Below the pieces are notes generated by a model. It made no database searches and had not been told where the DNA came from. It saw nothing but the letters and a program-made list of their open reading frames with translations. A stretch of DNA of 64,000 nucleotides from Anaerolineales bacterium UBA2317 (GTDB lineage: Bacteria > Chloroflexota > Anaerolineae > Anaerolineales > Villigracilaceae), in contig DDVH01000004.1 in the NCBI GenBank assembly GCA_002345215.1, forward strand, positions 35,364-99,363. Reading direction: 5' to 3'. The position numbers and the translations under genes are program-made. Below, piece after piece: positions 15,762 to 24,780 of the stretch; the stretch's first letter is position 1, and each line of letters opens with the position of its first letter.

Positions 15762-17837
15762 TTAATCTGCCGCGCTGGTTTGCGTAACAGACTTGGCGAC
15801 TCTAACTTTTTCCTTTTCAGTTTCTTTCTCGGGCCAAGCTGCGAAGATAATGCCAAACAAAAATAGCAGTGACCCAATCCACAACCAGTTCACTAATGGA
15901 TTGACATAAATTTTGAACGTAGCACCGGCATTCGATACTGGTTGCCAATCTACGAGCAGAATGTATAAATCATCTCTAAACGTAGAGCGTTGACCGGGAA
16001 TCGTCATAGTTTGTTCGGCATCGTAGAAATAATCAATGCGTGGATAAAGTTGCCCGAGATAAATTCCGTTTTCATAAATATCAACAACTGCACGAGTGTA
16101 GTTTACATCATCACTTGGAACATCCCACGAAGCCAATTCACGATATTCAACCGTGTAATCACCTACATTTAATGATTCCCCTGCAGCAACAGTGCCTTGA
16201 GTCTCTTTTTGAAATAACTCAATACCGAGAATGCCAATTGCCATCAACGCCATGCTGATGTGGATAATGTATCCGCCATATCTTCTTCTATTTCTCATCA
16301 TCAACTTAGATAAGGCTGTGAAGAAATTTTCGTTTTGTGTTTTTTGGCGAGCAATGGTTCCACGCCAGAATTCATGCAAAGTAGCAAAAATTGCCAAGGC
16401 GACCAGAAAGAATCCAATGATGGCGTAAAGATTCTGTGTATATGTAAAAAACAGGATGACGGTCAAGATAAAAGAGGCGAGGGTTGATTTCCAAATTGCT
16501 TTACCAAGAGTCTGCAAAGTGGAATGTCCCCAAGCAGAAAATGGCGCAACCGCCATCAAAAACAATAAACCTGCAAATAATGGACCTGCGGCACGTTCGT
16601 AATATGGCGGACCGACTGTCACTTTGAAACCTGTTACTAATTCTGAAATGAGCGGATAAATCACGCCCCAAAAACAAACTACTAAAATGCTGATGAATAA
16701 TAAATTATTTAATAAAAATAATGCTTCGCGTGAAAGCGCCGATTTCATTTCGGTTTCACTGCGTAAATCATTCCAACGGCGGATGAGTAAATAAACAGAC
16801 GCAATCAATGTGAATGAAACGAAGCCCATAAAATATGGACCAATAGGACTGTTTGCAAATGAATGTACGGATGATAAAACGCCTGAACGTGTTAAGAATG
16901 TTCCGAAGATAACGAGTGCATACGTTAAGATAATCAGAACCATGTTCCATTGTTTTAACATGCCACGTTTTTCTTGAATCATGACTGAATGTAAAAAGGC
17001 GGTGCCTGTGAGCCATGGCATGAACGCCGCAATTTCAACAGGGTCCCAACCCCAATAACCGCCCCAACCCAAAACATCATACGCCCAACGTCCGCCAAGC
17101 ACTAAACCAAATGATAAAAATAACCAAGCCCATAAAGACCATCGGCGTGTGATGCGTGTCCAACGGTCATCAGTTCGACCTGTAATTAATGCGGCGATTG
17201 CGAATGCAAAAGGAATCACATACGCAACAAATCCAAGATATAGCATGGGTGGATGAATAATCATGCCGGGGTGACGTAACAATGGATTCAATCCGCGTCC
17301 GTTTTCAGGGGTGAAAATGATTGCTTCTATTGTGGGCTTGAACATACTTTCAACGACGTTCCCCGCTACTAACCAATATCTTGAAAATGGATTTTCGTAA
17401 AACACAATCATAAACAGGAAAAATGCTAACGTAATTGCTGAAACAACAATCACCCACGGCAGAAATTCAATATCTCTGTCCCATTTTCGCAATGTGACTA
17501 ATGAAGTAAATGCCGCTAATAGCCAAGACCAAAATAGCATTGAGCCAGCTTGTCCGCCCCACCAGGCTGTGATTTTTAAGTACGTCGGCATACTCAAACT
17601 GGTGACTTCGTAAACAAAAGTCACTTCAAAATGATTATTGACCAACAAATAGATTAACGCCAAAGAGGAAATTGAAATTAAAGGAAAGGAGAGTAATTGC
17701 GCCCGCCTTGCACTTTCAATTAATGAAGCGGATTTTTTTCTTACTCCGAACACCGCCGCAACACCGCTATATATTGTGACGATAAAACTTAGAACTAAAA
17801 CACCATAACCAAATTCTGCAAGCATTGATTTATCCAA
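15762..17837 (-). CDS. ccmF: Cytochrome c heme lyase CcmF
   Basis: A 691-residue polytopic membrane protein that attaches heme from CcmE to apocytochrome c. The WWD heme-binding motif is WGGYWGWDPVEIAAFMPWL (about 260-278), preceded by GGQAGSMLFWSW and by histidine-containing loops (RHPGMIIHPPMLYLG). A late loop of about 120 residues before the last helix is typical of CcmF. Length and helix count match the family. Confidence 0.96.
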   Translation of the reverse strand: MDKSMLAEFGYGVLVLSFIVTIYSGVAAVFGVRKKSASLIESARRAQLLSFPLISISSLALIYLLVNNHFEVTFVYEVTSLSMPTYLKITAWWGGQAGSMLFWSWLLAAFTSLVTLRKWDRDIEFLPWVIVVSAITLAFFLFMIVFYENPFSRYWLVAGNVVESMFKPTIEAIIFTPENGRGLNPLLRHPGMIIHPPMLYLGFVAYVIPFAFAIAALITGRTDDRWTRITRRWSLWAWLFLSFGLVLGGRWAYDVLGWGGYWGWDPVEIAAFMPWLTGTAFLHSVMIQEKRGMLKQWNMVLIILTYALVIFGTFLTRSGVLSSVHSFANSPIGPYFMGFVSFTLIASVYLLIRRWNDLRSETEMKSALSREALFLLNNLLFISILVVCFWGVIYPLISELVTGFKVTVGPPYYERAAGPLFAGLLFLMAVAPFSAWGHSTLQTLGKAIWKSTLASFILTVILFFTYTQNLYAIIGFFLVALAIFATLHEFWRGTIARQKTQNENFFTALSKLMMRNRRRYGGYIIHISMALMAIGILGIELFQKETQGTVAAGESLNVGDYTVEYRELASWDVPSDDVNYTRAVVDIYENGIYLGQLYPRIDYFYDAEQTMTIPGQRSTFRDDLYILLVDWQPVSNAGATFKIYVNPLVNWLWIGSLLFLFGIIFAAWPEKETEKEKVRVAKSVTQTSAAD

Positions 17838-17851
17838 TATTCTTTATTTTT

Positions 17852-17939
17852 TCGTCATTGCGAGGAGTGAATGAAATGAACGACGAAGCAATCTTATGAT
17901 TAAGTTGTGGATTGCTTCGGCTTCGCCTCGCAAAGACGA
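17852..17939. repeat. CGTCATTGCGAGG-type intergenic hairpin
   Basis: TCGTCATTGCGAGG, then CGACGAAGCAATC, are followed by GGATTGCTTCGG and CCTCGCAAAGACGA. The arms nest into a long imperfect hairpin between ccmE and ccmF. A shorter relative (CCATTGCGAGAC...GCAGCAATCTC) lies near 27296. Words of this kind occur as intergenic repeats in many environmental genomes. No coding potential is seen. Confidence 0.8.
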
Positions 17940-17949
17940 ACATTGCAGG

Positions 17950-18417
17950 TTAATTCTCAGGCATTGCCTCTTCATAACGAGTAGGACATTTCAACAACAA
18001 CTCAGTTGCGTGAAAAACACCGTTTTCATCTAATGTACCCGCCATAATGGCTTGTGCTTCGGTGCGTAACAAATCTGGTTTCACACCGATATAAATAATT
18101 TTCACGCGATTACGAGTTGGGTCATTGACTGCATCAAATAAAACTTTTGCCAAACCACCTTGTTCTTCAATTTCTTGAAAATCGGCAGGGGCATGCGCCA
18201 CTTCAAAAGTCAAAGTTAAAGTAGCAGGGTCATATTGAATCGTATCGCCAATCACAGCGCCAGTAATGCGAATACTATCTCCCACAATGGCAGGTCCCTC
18301 TGCCAACATTTCATCTACAGTCATAAAGCGTTCTTGGCTTTGTGCCGTAGAAGTAAAAATCAAGAAAACAACTGCGGCTAAAATCATCCCAAAGCCGATA
18401 ATAAATTTAGGTTTCAT
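17950..18417 (-). CDS. ccmE: Heme chaperone CcmE, CxxxY variant
   Basis: A 155-residue protein with an N-terminal membrane helix (3-24) and an OB-fold domain (MTVDEMLAEGPAIVGDSIRI, then GAVIGDTIQYD and DLLRTEAQAIMAGTL). Classical CcmE binds heme through the histidine of an HDENY-like motif; here the site reads KCPTRYEE with C144 and Y148, the CxxxY form known from archaea and some sulfate reducers. It is the first gene of the ccm cluster, 112 bp ahead of ccmF. Confidence 0.93.
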   Translation of the reverse strand: MKPKFIIGFGMILAAVVFLIFTSTAQSQERFMTVDEMLAEGPAIVGDSIRITGAVIGDTIQYDPATLTLTFEVAHAPADFQEIEEQGGLAKVLFDAVNDPTRNRVKIIYIGVKPDLLRTEAQAIMAGTLDENGVFHATELLLKCPTRYEEAMPEN

Positions 18418-18504
18418 TTACATCTCCGAAAAAATATTTCATCCCCTATTTTACACGGCGAGATTAATTAAGGGTGAGTGTTCAAGTTATGTTATATTAC
18501 CAAC

Positions 18505-18651
18505 ATGATTGAACAAACAGGTCCACCACTTTCACTCACTGTTTCATTGCTTTGTTTTTGTGGCGTGCTTTTGCTCGTTATTGGCGTTCCGATTATCGGA
18601 ATCATTGTCCGCAAAGATGTGGGCAAAAGCGATACAGAAGATAAACTTTAA
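18505..18651 (+). CDS. Small single-pass membrane protein, unidentified
   Basis: An ATG-initiated frame of 48 codons with one strong hydrophobic helix (LTVSLLCFCGVLLLVIGVPI and onwards) followed by a short charged tail (RKDVGKSDTEDKL). TATATT lies six to seven bases before the ATG and no ribosome-binding site is present, which fits a leaderless transcript. The stop overlaps by four bases the stop of the convergent LysM gene. The hydrophobic profile and promoter support reality; the function is unknown. Confidence 0.55.
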   Translation: MIEQTGPPLSLTVSLLCFCGVLLLVIGVPIIGIIVRKDVGKSDTEDKL

Positions 18652-19556
18652 GGCTTGGCTTGGATGAAAAACTCCACCGCCTCAATATCTTGACCTAAAC
18701 TTGCTACGCTAAATTGAAAATTGATATTCCCCCCTGGCTGGATTTCTCCGCCTTCCCAACGTCGAACGCCGACCACATTTCCATTTTTGTCATACGCCAC
18801 AGCCGCAATCCATACTTGGGTTGCGGTTTGTGATTCTGCTGGCAGATAAATTTGTCCGCGCACTTGGGCATAATTGCCAGTAATTTCTGCAATGCTGTTT
18901 TGAATCACGGCGGGGAGATAATTACTTGAATTTCCCTGAATCGCACTCAACAGTTGCACTTGCGGATTTACTTTTACATTGATATTTGGAAAATAAATGT
19001 AAACGGGTAAAGATGAATTGGCAGGGATAATATCTAAAATGGTGAAAGCGGTTTCGCTTGTGATGACATTATTGGCTTCATCTAATAAATTAAATTTTAC
19101 AGAAACATTTTCAAGAATATTTTCTGTGTTATTTTGAATGACTGCAAAACAATGCGTCCCAGCAGATGAATCGGGGTAGCAGGCTGTTTGGGTGATAGGA
19201 ACAGGCAAAGGCGTGGGCGTTGAAGCGGCGGCGAAAATAGCAGATGGGTCTGGGATGATGAGCGTCTCACCGATAGACATCGTATTTGGGCTGACATCTG
19301 GATTCGCCGCTCTTAAATCTGAAATGGAGATATTGAATGCTTCTGCAATTTCACTGAAAGTGTCACCTTGTTGCACGATGTAAATATGTGGCGTATTGGT
19401 GGGCAGGGGCGTTGTTTCGACCACCAATACATTTGGTGTATTTGTAGATACAGGCGTGCTGGTGAGATATGCTTGCAGAGAGACATCGGTTGTTGGGTTG
19501 CTCGGTGAAGCACACGAAGCCAGAAGCAAAACACAAAATAACATTTTTTTTTGCAT
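18648..19556 (-). CDS. LysM-domain lipoprotein
   Basis: Starting at the internal ATG (MQKKMLFCVLLLASC) gives a lipoprotein signal with lipobox LASC and about 302 residues. A threonine/proline linker leads to one LysM domain (IYIVQQGDTFSEIAEAFN, then ANPDVSPNTMSIGETLIIP) that binds N-acetylglucosamine polymers such as peptidoglycan. A beta-rich C-terminal half follows (about 140-300), resembling the FxLyD-type immunoglobulin-like domains of surface lipoproteins. It is divergent from the aldo/keto reductase gene across 44 bp. The role is probably cell-surface attachment. Confidence 0.85.
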   Translation of the reverse strand: MQKKMLFCVLLLASCASPSNPTTDVSLQAYLTSTPVSTNTPNVLVVETTPLPTNTPHIYIVQQGDTFSEIAEAFNISISDLRAANPDVSPNTMSIGETLIIPDPSAIFAAASTPTPLPVPITQTACYPDSSAGTHCFAVIQNNTENILENVSVKFNLLDEANNVITSETAFTILDIIPANSSLPVYIYFPNINVKVNPQVQLLSAIQGNSSNYLPAVIQNSIAEITGNYAQVRGQIYLPAESQTATQVWIAAVAYDKNGNVVGVRRWEGGEIQPGGNINFQFSVASLGQDIEAVEFFIQAKP

Positions 19557-19600
19557 GAGGGGATTATAATGGGATAAATTTATAAATATTCGGAGGAACA

Positions 19601-20584
19601 ATGCAATATCGTCATTTGGGTAAGACAGGCATTCGAGTGAGTGAATTGTCGTTTGGTTCGTGGGTCACATTTCACAATCAAGTGGATGTGAAACCTGCTG
19701 TGGATATGATGGCGGCGGCGTATGAACATGGCGTCAATTTTTTTGATAATGCCGAAGTGTATGCCAGCGGAAAATCGGAAGAGGTGATGGGGAAAGCCTT
19801 GAAAGAATTAAAGTGGCGACGTAGCAGTTATTTGGTTTCTACAAAAATCTATTGGGGCTTGCATGATAACGTCAATGAAAAAGATACATTGAATCGCAAA
19901 CGTTTGATTGAAGGTATCAATGGTTCATTAGAACGTTTGCAATTAGATTATGTGGATTTGATTTATTGTCACCGACCTGATAAAACAACTCCGATTGAAG
20001 AAACAGTTTGGGCAATGCACAATATTATTGAATGGGGCAAAGCTTTTTATTGGGGAACATCAGAATGGGCGGCTTCAGAAATTGTCGAAGCGATTCAAAT
20101 TGCTGAAAGACATCATTTACACAAACCTGTTGTGGAGCAACCACAATACAACATGTTTGAACGTGCACGCCTTGAAGGCGATTACGTCCGTTTTTATAAA
20201 GAATATGGATATGGAACCACTACGTGGAGTCCTTTAGCCTCTGGTTTGCTTTCAGGAAAATATAAAGACGGTATTCCAAGTGATAGTCGCGCCGCATTGA
20301 AAAATTATGATTGGCTCAAAGACAGAATGACAGATAAATCTCGTTTGGCAAAAGTTGCCGCATTGGAACCCATTGCAAAAGATTTAAGTTGTACTATGTC
20401 TCAACTGGCATTGGCTTGGTGTTTGAAAAATCCATTTGTTAGCACAGTCATCACAGGTGCGAGTCGAGTTGAACAAGTGCATGAAAACATGAAAGCCGCA
20501 GAAGTTGCTCCAAAACTGACGCAAGAAATTATGGATAAGATTGATGCGATTTTTGATGTCAAAAAAGATGAGGATGATGATTAA
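19601..20584 (+). CDS. Aldo/keto reductase, Kv-beta/YghZ-like
   Basis: A 327-residue NADPH-dependent oxidoreductase of the potassium-channel beta-subunit-like AKR branch. Key elements are MQYRHLGKTGIRVSELSFG, the catalytic aspartate and tyrosine in NFFDNAEVYASGKSE (D and Y), the lysine in LVSTKIYWG, the histidine in LIYCHRPD, and the NADP site around STVITGASRVEQV. GGAGG lies a few bases before the ATG. It ends at a strong bidirectional terminator. The physiological substrate is not evident. Confidence 0.92.
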   Translation: MQYRHLGKTGIRVSELSFGSWVTFHNQVDVKPAVDMMAAAYEHGVNFFDNAEVYASGKSEEVMGKALKELKWRRSSYLVSTKIYWGLHDNVNEKDTLNRKRLIEGINGSLERLQLDYVDLIYCHRPDKTTPIEETVWAMHNIIEWGKAFYWGTSEWAASEIVEAIQIAERHHLHKPVVEQPQYNMFERARLEGDYVRFYKEYGYGTTTWSPLASGLLSGKYKDGIPSDSRAALKNYDWLKDRMTDKSRLAKVAALEPIAKDLSCTMSQLALAWCLKNPFVSTVITGASRVEQVHENMKAAEVAPKLTQEIMDKIDAIFDVKKDEDDD

Positions 20585-20590
20585 GTAAAT

Positions 20591-20624
20591 AAAACTCCGA
20601 GGTCTTCAAGACCTCGGAGTTTTT
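20591..20624. terminator. Bidirectional intrinsic terminator
   Basis: AAAACTCCGAGGTC and GACCTCGGAGTTTT form a perfect 14-bp stem with a 5-base loop (TTCAA) and run into T-rich sequence on either strand. It separates the convergent aldo/keto reductase and thyX genes. Confidence 0.92.
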
Positions 20625-20630
20625 GTTTAA

Positions 20631-22034
20631 CTATATCTTCACAAAATGATTTTCTTCTACACTTTGCCAAGTCTCATCGTGTCGCTTCATGTATTTTGCA
20701 AGTAACGGGTGCACATTCAAAATATCTTCATAAATTTTTTGTGCCACACGTCGAATTGAAAAATGTGCATTCGCCGCACTTCTCAATTGACAAAATGCAA
20801 ATGCTTCGCGCAAATTGAATTGTGCCAACACACGGCGATTAAATCCATTGGGGACAATATATTGCGCAACATCAGGATTAAATTGATATAACTTTTCATA
20901 TATTTGATGTGCTGATTCCATCGCCGCTTCATATTCTGATCTGAAACCTGCTTCTGCTATTAGGCTTGGAGTCGTAAACCCAAGCCTTGTTGTCAATCGT
21001 TGTGGAGTCTGCGACATCATGCGGTGACGTTTAAACTCAGCATACGCGCCTTGATCCATAACTAGATCAAAGGTGTAGTTGCAATATTCAAGTTCTCGTA
21101 ATGGAACATCAAACTTATCAAGTTTGCCTAATAATGTTTGAGCGAGTGATTCTTTTTCATTCGATGCTTTTACATAATTCAAAGCATCTTCAAAACTCAT
21201 TTCACCAAATCTATACAAAGCCGCGGCTAAAACTTTATTTTCACCATCTTGGTCGTATTCAATTAAAGAACACCATTCCGAATCCTGATTTCCAACTCCC
21301 GACTCCCAATTGTCTAATTCTTTCATTGTCTCAACCATATAAGCATTGGCATCCGCATACTTAACCAACGTCGGTGTCTCTGCTTTAGAAACTTCTTTAA
21401 CTCTTTCACCAATTTGCTTCACTTCTTCTAATGGATGTGAAAGCATTTTACGAATCGTATTTTCAATCACGCGCGCGTTGGCGGTCATACCGACGTTTGC
21501 ATTTGCGGCGGCAGGGAGAATAAAACGGCATCTATCCACATATTGTGAGCGGATACGGCGGTCAAATGCTTCATCCGATTCGTTTTCTTTGCGCGTGACT
21601 CTGTTGACGATGAGATTCTTTACAGGTTCCAATGAGTCAGCATACGTCGAGAATAAGAGGCGCACGGTTTTTGTAAATTCATCACGAAGCGGATGGTTAT
21701 CTAATTCAGGCGGAATCGTGAAATCATCTTGTCCCCATTTTTGATAACGTGTTGATTTTTCTGTATAGGATGCCAAACGATTTCCTTCAATCGCTTCGAT
21801 GGCAACGCGCGAAACATTTTCAAATGCGATGTGCAAAACAGCGTGTTCGGCAACGGAGGCATGACCATAACCGACAACCCATTTTTCATGAAACTGTGCA
21901 GATTTTTCGTCACTTAATTCAGCCGCAATTTCACGAAATGATTCGGGTGCACGTGATGTTTTTGCAAATGCAACCGCAATTGTTTCAGGGCTGAGTGCGC
22001 GTGGTGATAATAAATAAATTTCTCTTTCGGGCAT
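20631..22034 (-). CDS. thyX: FAD-dependent thymidylate synthase, two-domain ThyX
   Basis: A 467-residue protein made of two ThyX-like halves; usual ThyX has about 220-250 residues. It would methylate dUMP using methylene-tetrahydrofolate and FAD. The classical motif RHRxxSxNExSxRY is divided between the halves. The N-terminal half has NRLASYTEKSTRY (85-97), keeping S, E, S, R and Y but not RHR. The C-terminal half has KRHRMMSQTPQRLTTR (335-350), keeping RHRxxS but not NExSxRY. Residues about 240-253 (LDNWESGVGNQDSEW) are encoded by DNA resembling a dispersed repeat and form an apparent linker insertion. An intrinsic terminator lies upstream, closing the HIT transcript. Confidence 0.85.
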   Translation of the reverse strand: MPEREIYLLSPRALSPETIAVAFAKTSRAPESFREIAAELSDEKSAQFHEKWVVGYGHASVAEHAVLHIAFENVSRVAIEAIEGNRLASYTEKSTRYQKWGQDDFTIPPELDNHPLRDEFTKTVRLLFSTYADSLEPVKNLIVNRVTRKENESDEAFDRRIRSQYVDRCRFILPAAANANVGMTANARVIENTIRKMLSHPLEEVKQIGERVKEVSKAETPTLVKYADANAYMVETMKELDNWESGVGNQDSEWCSLIEYDQDGENKVLAAALYRFGEMSFEDALNYVKASNEKESLAQTLLGKLDKFDVPLRELEYCNYTFDLVMDQGAYAEFKRHRMMSQTPQRLTTRLGFTTPSLIAEAGFRSEYEAAMESAHQIYEKLYQFNPDVAQYIVPNGFNRRVLAQFNLREAFAFCQLRSAANAHFSIRRVAQKIYEDILNVHPLLAKYMKRHDETWQSVEENHFVKI

Positions 22035-22050
22035 GTGATTCTCCTTTTAT

Positions 22051-22083
22051 AAAAAAGCCACCAGCGGATGTTTTGCTGATGGC
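22051..22083 (-). terminator. Intrinsic terminator after the HIT gene
   Basis: On the minus strand GCCATCAGC, a 9-base loop and GCTGGTGGC form a stem followed by six T residues. It lies just after the HIT gene stop and before the thyX start. Confidence 0.88.
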
Positions 22084-22093
22084 TTCGATGATT

Positions 22094-22435
22094 TTATCCA
22101 AATCCTTTCATTTGTCTACCACCGAGCAAATGTAAATGAATGTGAAAGACAGTTTGCCCGCCTTCTTGATTTGTATTCATCATCAAACGATAGCCACTTT
22201 CGGCAATACCTTCTTTGGCAGCGAGTTCTTTGGCAACGAGTACAAGATGACCAATCAATTGTTCATCATCGGCAATCATAAAATTTGCAGAGTCAATATG
22301 TTTGTTTGGCACAATCAAAATATGAGTCGGAGCCGCAGGGTTTATATCACGAAATGCAGTTGTATGCTCATCTTTGTAAACATTCGTGCTAGGAATTTCA
22401 CCTGCAATGATTTTGCAAAAAATACAATCGGTCAT
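22094..22435 (-). CDS. HIT-family nucleotide hydrolase (HINT-like)
   Basis: A 113-residue histidine-triad protein. It opens DCIFCKIIAGEIPS, has AFRDINPAAPTHILIVPNKH, and ends with the triad HIHLHLLGGRQM. HINT enzymes hydrolyse AMP-lysine and other phosphoramidates. The length is exactly typical. AGGTTAAC lies before the start, and a terminator follows the stop. Confidence 0.95.
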   Translation of the reverse strand: MTDCIFCKIIAGEIPSTNVYKDEHTTAFRDINPAAPTHILIVPNKHIDSANFMIADDEQLIGHLVLVAKELAAKEGIAESGYRLMMNTNQEGGQTVFHIHLHLLGGRQMKGFG

Positions 22436-22473
22436 AGTTAACCTCCAAATATTTTTATGTCACTACAAATTAA

Positions 22474-23553
22474 TCAAGGACTTGGTATTGGCGAATATTC
22501 AGGCTCGCAAACCGTTTCATAATATTCATATTCTGCTTCTTTATTGGCTTGTGCATAATCACTATATTCTTTTCCAATTACTCTAGCAGTATCAATTGCC
22601 ATCAATGCTTCTTGCGGAGAATATGTCGGCAACGTCATCAGTGGGTCGTTGATTGTTCCTTCAGGAATTAAGTTTGGTCTTTCCAAATCAACTGCATCAG
22701 CCAATGGAACCCAATTGTACATGATAGGTCCGCGCGCATTCATTGTAAAACCCATTTTGAAACGCAACTGACGCGCGGCTTCTACAGGTCTGAATCCAAA
22801 ACCACCATTGGGCCAAATAATCGCCAGAGGATTTTTTCCATAAATATTTGCGAAGCCAGTCCATGAGCCTTGTAACTCACGTGCAATCACATTCTTTGCA
22901 GATTCATCCGATAACTTTGCAGTTGCAAACACACCTTGTGCTTGATGGTCAACAAAACCTTCGCGTTCAAGTTCAATATTTTCACGTACTAATTCTTCAG
23001 TTGCATCAGGGTCACTGACCCAACCATTGATAACGGGCCACTTCCAGTTTTCCCAATACTCACCAAAGACAATATAAAAATATTCTTCATCGTGATTCCC
23101 ATCTTGGATGAGATATACAGACCGCTCTGGGATAAATGCATTCCTTTCAACAAACCCTTGCAGTTGTTCAGTGTTTATCGCTTCAAACCCCTGACCTTTC
23201 AACTGATTCATTAAATCTCGAACTTCAATTAACGGGACGCTGTTTGGAAGTTCAGCCGTGCCTCGATTTATATTTTGGAATCGAATCACCAACACAACAG
23301 TGCCAGGCGTTGCATTCAATGGATTCCATTTATTCCGCAAATAACGGCAGGTTTCTTCTATATATGTACGCGGGCTATCTAACGGATTTAATAAAGAAGT
23401 TTGAAACGTCTCTGGTAAATAAGGTTGAGTTGCTTCGGGGTTAATCTCTTGGGTTGATGTTGCTTGTGAAGATTGACAAGAAATTAAAATGCTGATGATG
23501 ACAAACAAGGTGATAATGCGAAGAAGAAGTTGTTGAATTGGTATATTTTTCAT
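22474..23553 (-). CDS. Lipoprotein with degenerate polysaccharide-deacetylase fold
   Basis: A 359-residue lipoprotein (signal IITLFVIISILISC). It is a clear paralogue of the gene just upstream: both share YIEETCRYLRNKWNP-like, APGTVVxxI, IPERSV, WPVxNGWVS, RGPxMYNW and NPLMTLP elements of a NodB/polysaccharide-deacetylase barrel. This copy lacks the metal and catalytic positions: where the paralogue has VDDRKY it has IQDGNHD, and where the paralogue has HSVLH it has HQAQGVFA. It is therefore probably a non-catalytic glycan-binding or structural relative. Confidence 0.75.
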   Translation of the reverse strand: MKNIPIQQLLLRIITLFVIISILISCQSSQATSTQEINPEATQPYLPETFQTSLLNPLDSPRTYIEETCRYLRNKWNPLNATPGTVVLVIRFQNINRGTAELPNSVPLIEVRDLMNQLKGQGFEAINTEQLQGFVERNAFIPERSVYLIQDGNHDEEYFYIVFGEYWENWKWPVINGWVSDPDATEELVRENIELEREGFVDHQAQGVFATAKLSDESAKNVIARELQGSWTGFANIYGKNPLAIIWPNGGFGFRPVEAARQLRFKMGFTMNARGPIMYNWVPLADAVDLERPNLIPEGTINDPLMTLPTYSPQEALMAIDTARVIGKEYSDYAQANKEAEYEYYETVCEPEYSPIPSP

Positions 23554-23581
23554 TAGAACTTGTAGATTTAATTTATTTTAA

Positions 23582-24757
23582 CTACGGAATCGCTCCATAA
23601 GTTTGGGCGCAAACTATATCATAATATTCAAGTTCAATTGCTTTGTTTTGTTCAGCGTATGCTTTTGCTTCTTGACCAATCAGACGGATAGTATCTAGTT
23701 CATTTATGGCATTACTACTCCAATAACGTGGAAGAGTCATTAACGGATTTCCCGCAGGGGTTTCTGGTATTGCAAGAGGATTAGAAGCATTATAAGTATC
23801 TGCTTGCGGAATCCAGTTATACATAACTGGCCCTCGTGGGTTTATTGTAAAACCTAACTTATAACCAAATTGTGGACCTAGTTCCACTGCACGTTTTGAA
23901 AAATTGCCCCCAAACCAAATAAAAGCAATAGGAGTTTTATTAAAATAAGTTTGTATATTTGTTATTGAACCTTGCATTTCTGCTGTAATAAATTCATCTG
24001 TGGATGAATCGGTGATTGCAATTTGATGCAAAACACTATGTGCTTGATAATCAACCCAACCTTCATTAGATAATGCAACATTTTCTGCTAAAACATTATC
24101 TGCTCCGCCAAATGCACTTATCCATCCATTTACTACTGGCCATCCCCATTTATCATAGTAGGGCCGGAAGTGTTCGTTAAAATTCTCAGCATATTTTCTA
24201 TCATCTACGATAATTAACACAGATCTCTCTGGAATTCTGGCATTGTCATAAATAAAATCTGACATTTGTTGCATGTTAATAGCTTGAAACCCTAATTCAT
24301 GCAAACTTTCCATTAATTTCTTATGATCTTTTACAGTAATATTTTTAGGATCGCTTACTGATTCGTCTTTTGATATTCCGTGATACATAATGGTCATCAC
24401 CACAGTCCCCGGTGCGGACTTGGTTGAGTCCCATTTATTTTTTATGTATTGACAAGCATCCGCGACATAATTTCGTGGCGGGCTTTCAATACTGATTAAT
24501 CCTGTTTGAAATGTAGAAGGTAATGCGGGTGGTGTGCGCGGAACTGTTGCAGTAGGAACTGGTGTTTCAGTTGGTGCTAGTGTTTGCGTTGGTTGACTAA
24601 TTTCTGCGAATGCGGTTTGGATTGCCGCAGTCATGGCGATGTTTGGGTCTTGAGTCACTGCTTGGGGTTGGCAAGATGTTAAAACGAAGGCAAGCAGGCA
24701 TAAATTAAGAAAGAAGCGTTTGTAGTTATTAGTAATTGGTAATTGTTTGTTAATCAT
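23582..24757 (-). CDS. Polysaccharide-deacetylase-like lipoprotein
   Basis: A 391-residue lipoprotein with signal LNLCLLAFVLTSC and a proline/threonine linker (LAPTETPVPTATVPRTPPAL). The barrel region has LIIVDDRKY (standing for the usual TFDDG) and YQAHSVLHQ, which contains the H(S/T)xxH metal motif, so metal binding is plausible. The substrate would be an acetylated surface glycan. Its first codons (NKQLPITNNY) are encoded by a dispersed AATTGGTAATT word. It is followed by its paralogue after 28 bp. Confidence 0.75.
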   Translation of the reverse strand: MINKQLPITNNYKRFFLNLCLLAFVLTSCQPQAVTQDPNIAMTAAIQTAFAEISQPTQTLAPTETPVPTATVPRTPPALPSTFQTGLISIESPPRNYVADACQYIKNKWDSTKSAPGTVVMTIMYHGISKDESVSDPKNITVKDHKKLMESLHELGFQAINMQQMSDFIYDNARIPERSVLIIVDDRKYAENFNEHFRPYYDKWGWPVVNGWISAFGGADNVLAENVALSNEGWVDYQAHSVLHQIAITDSSTDEFITAEMQGSITNIQTYFNKTPIAFIWFGGNFSKRAVELGPQFGYKLGFTINPRGPVMYNWIPQADTYNASNPLAIPETPAGNPLMTLPRYWSSNAINELDTIRLIGQEAKAYAEQNKAIELEYYDIVCAQTYGAIP

Positions 24758-24780
24758 AAAATTTATTCTACACTAAAAAT

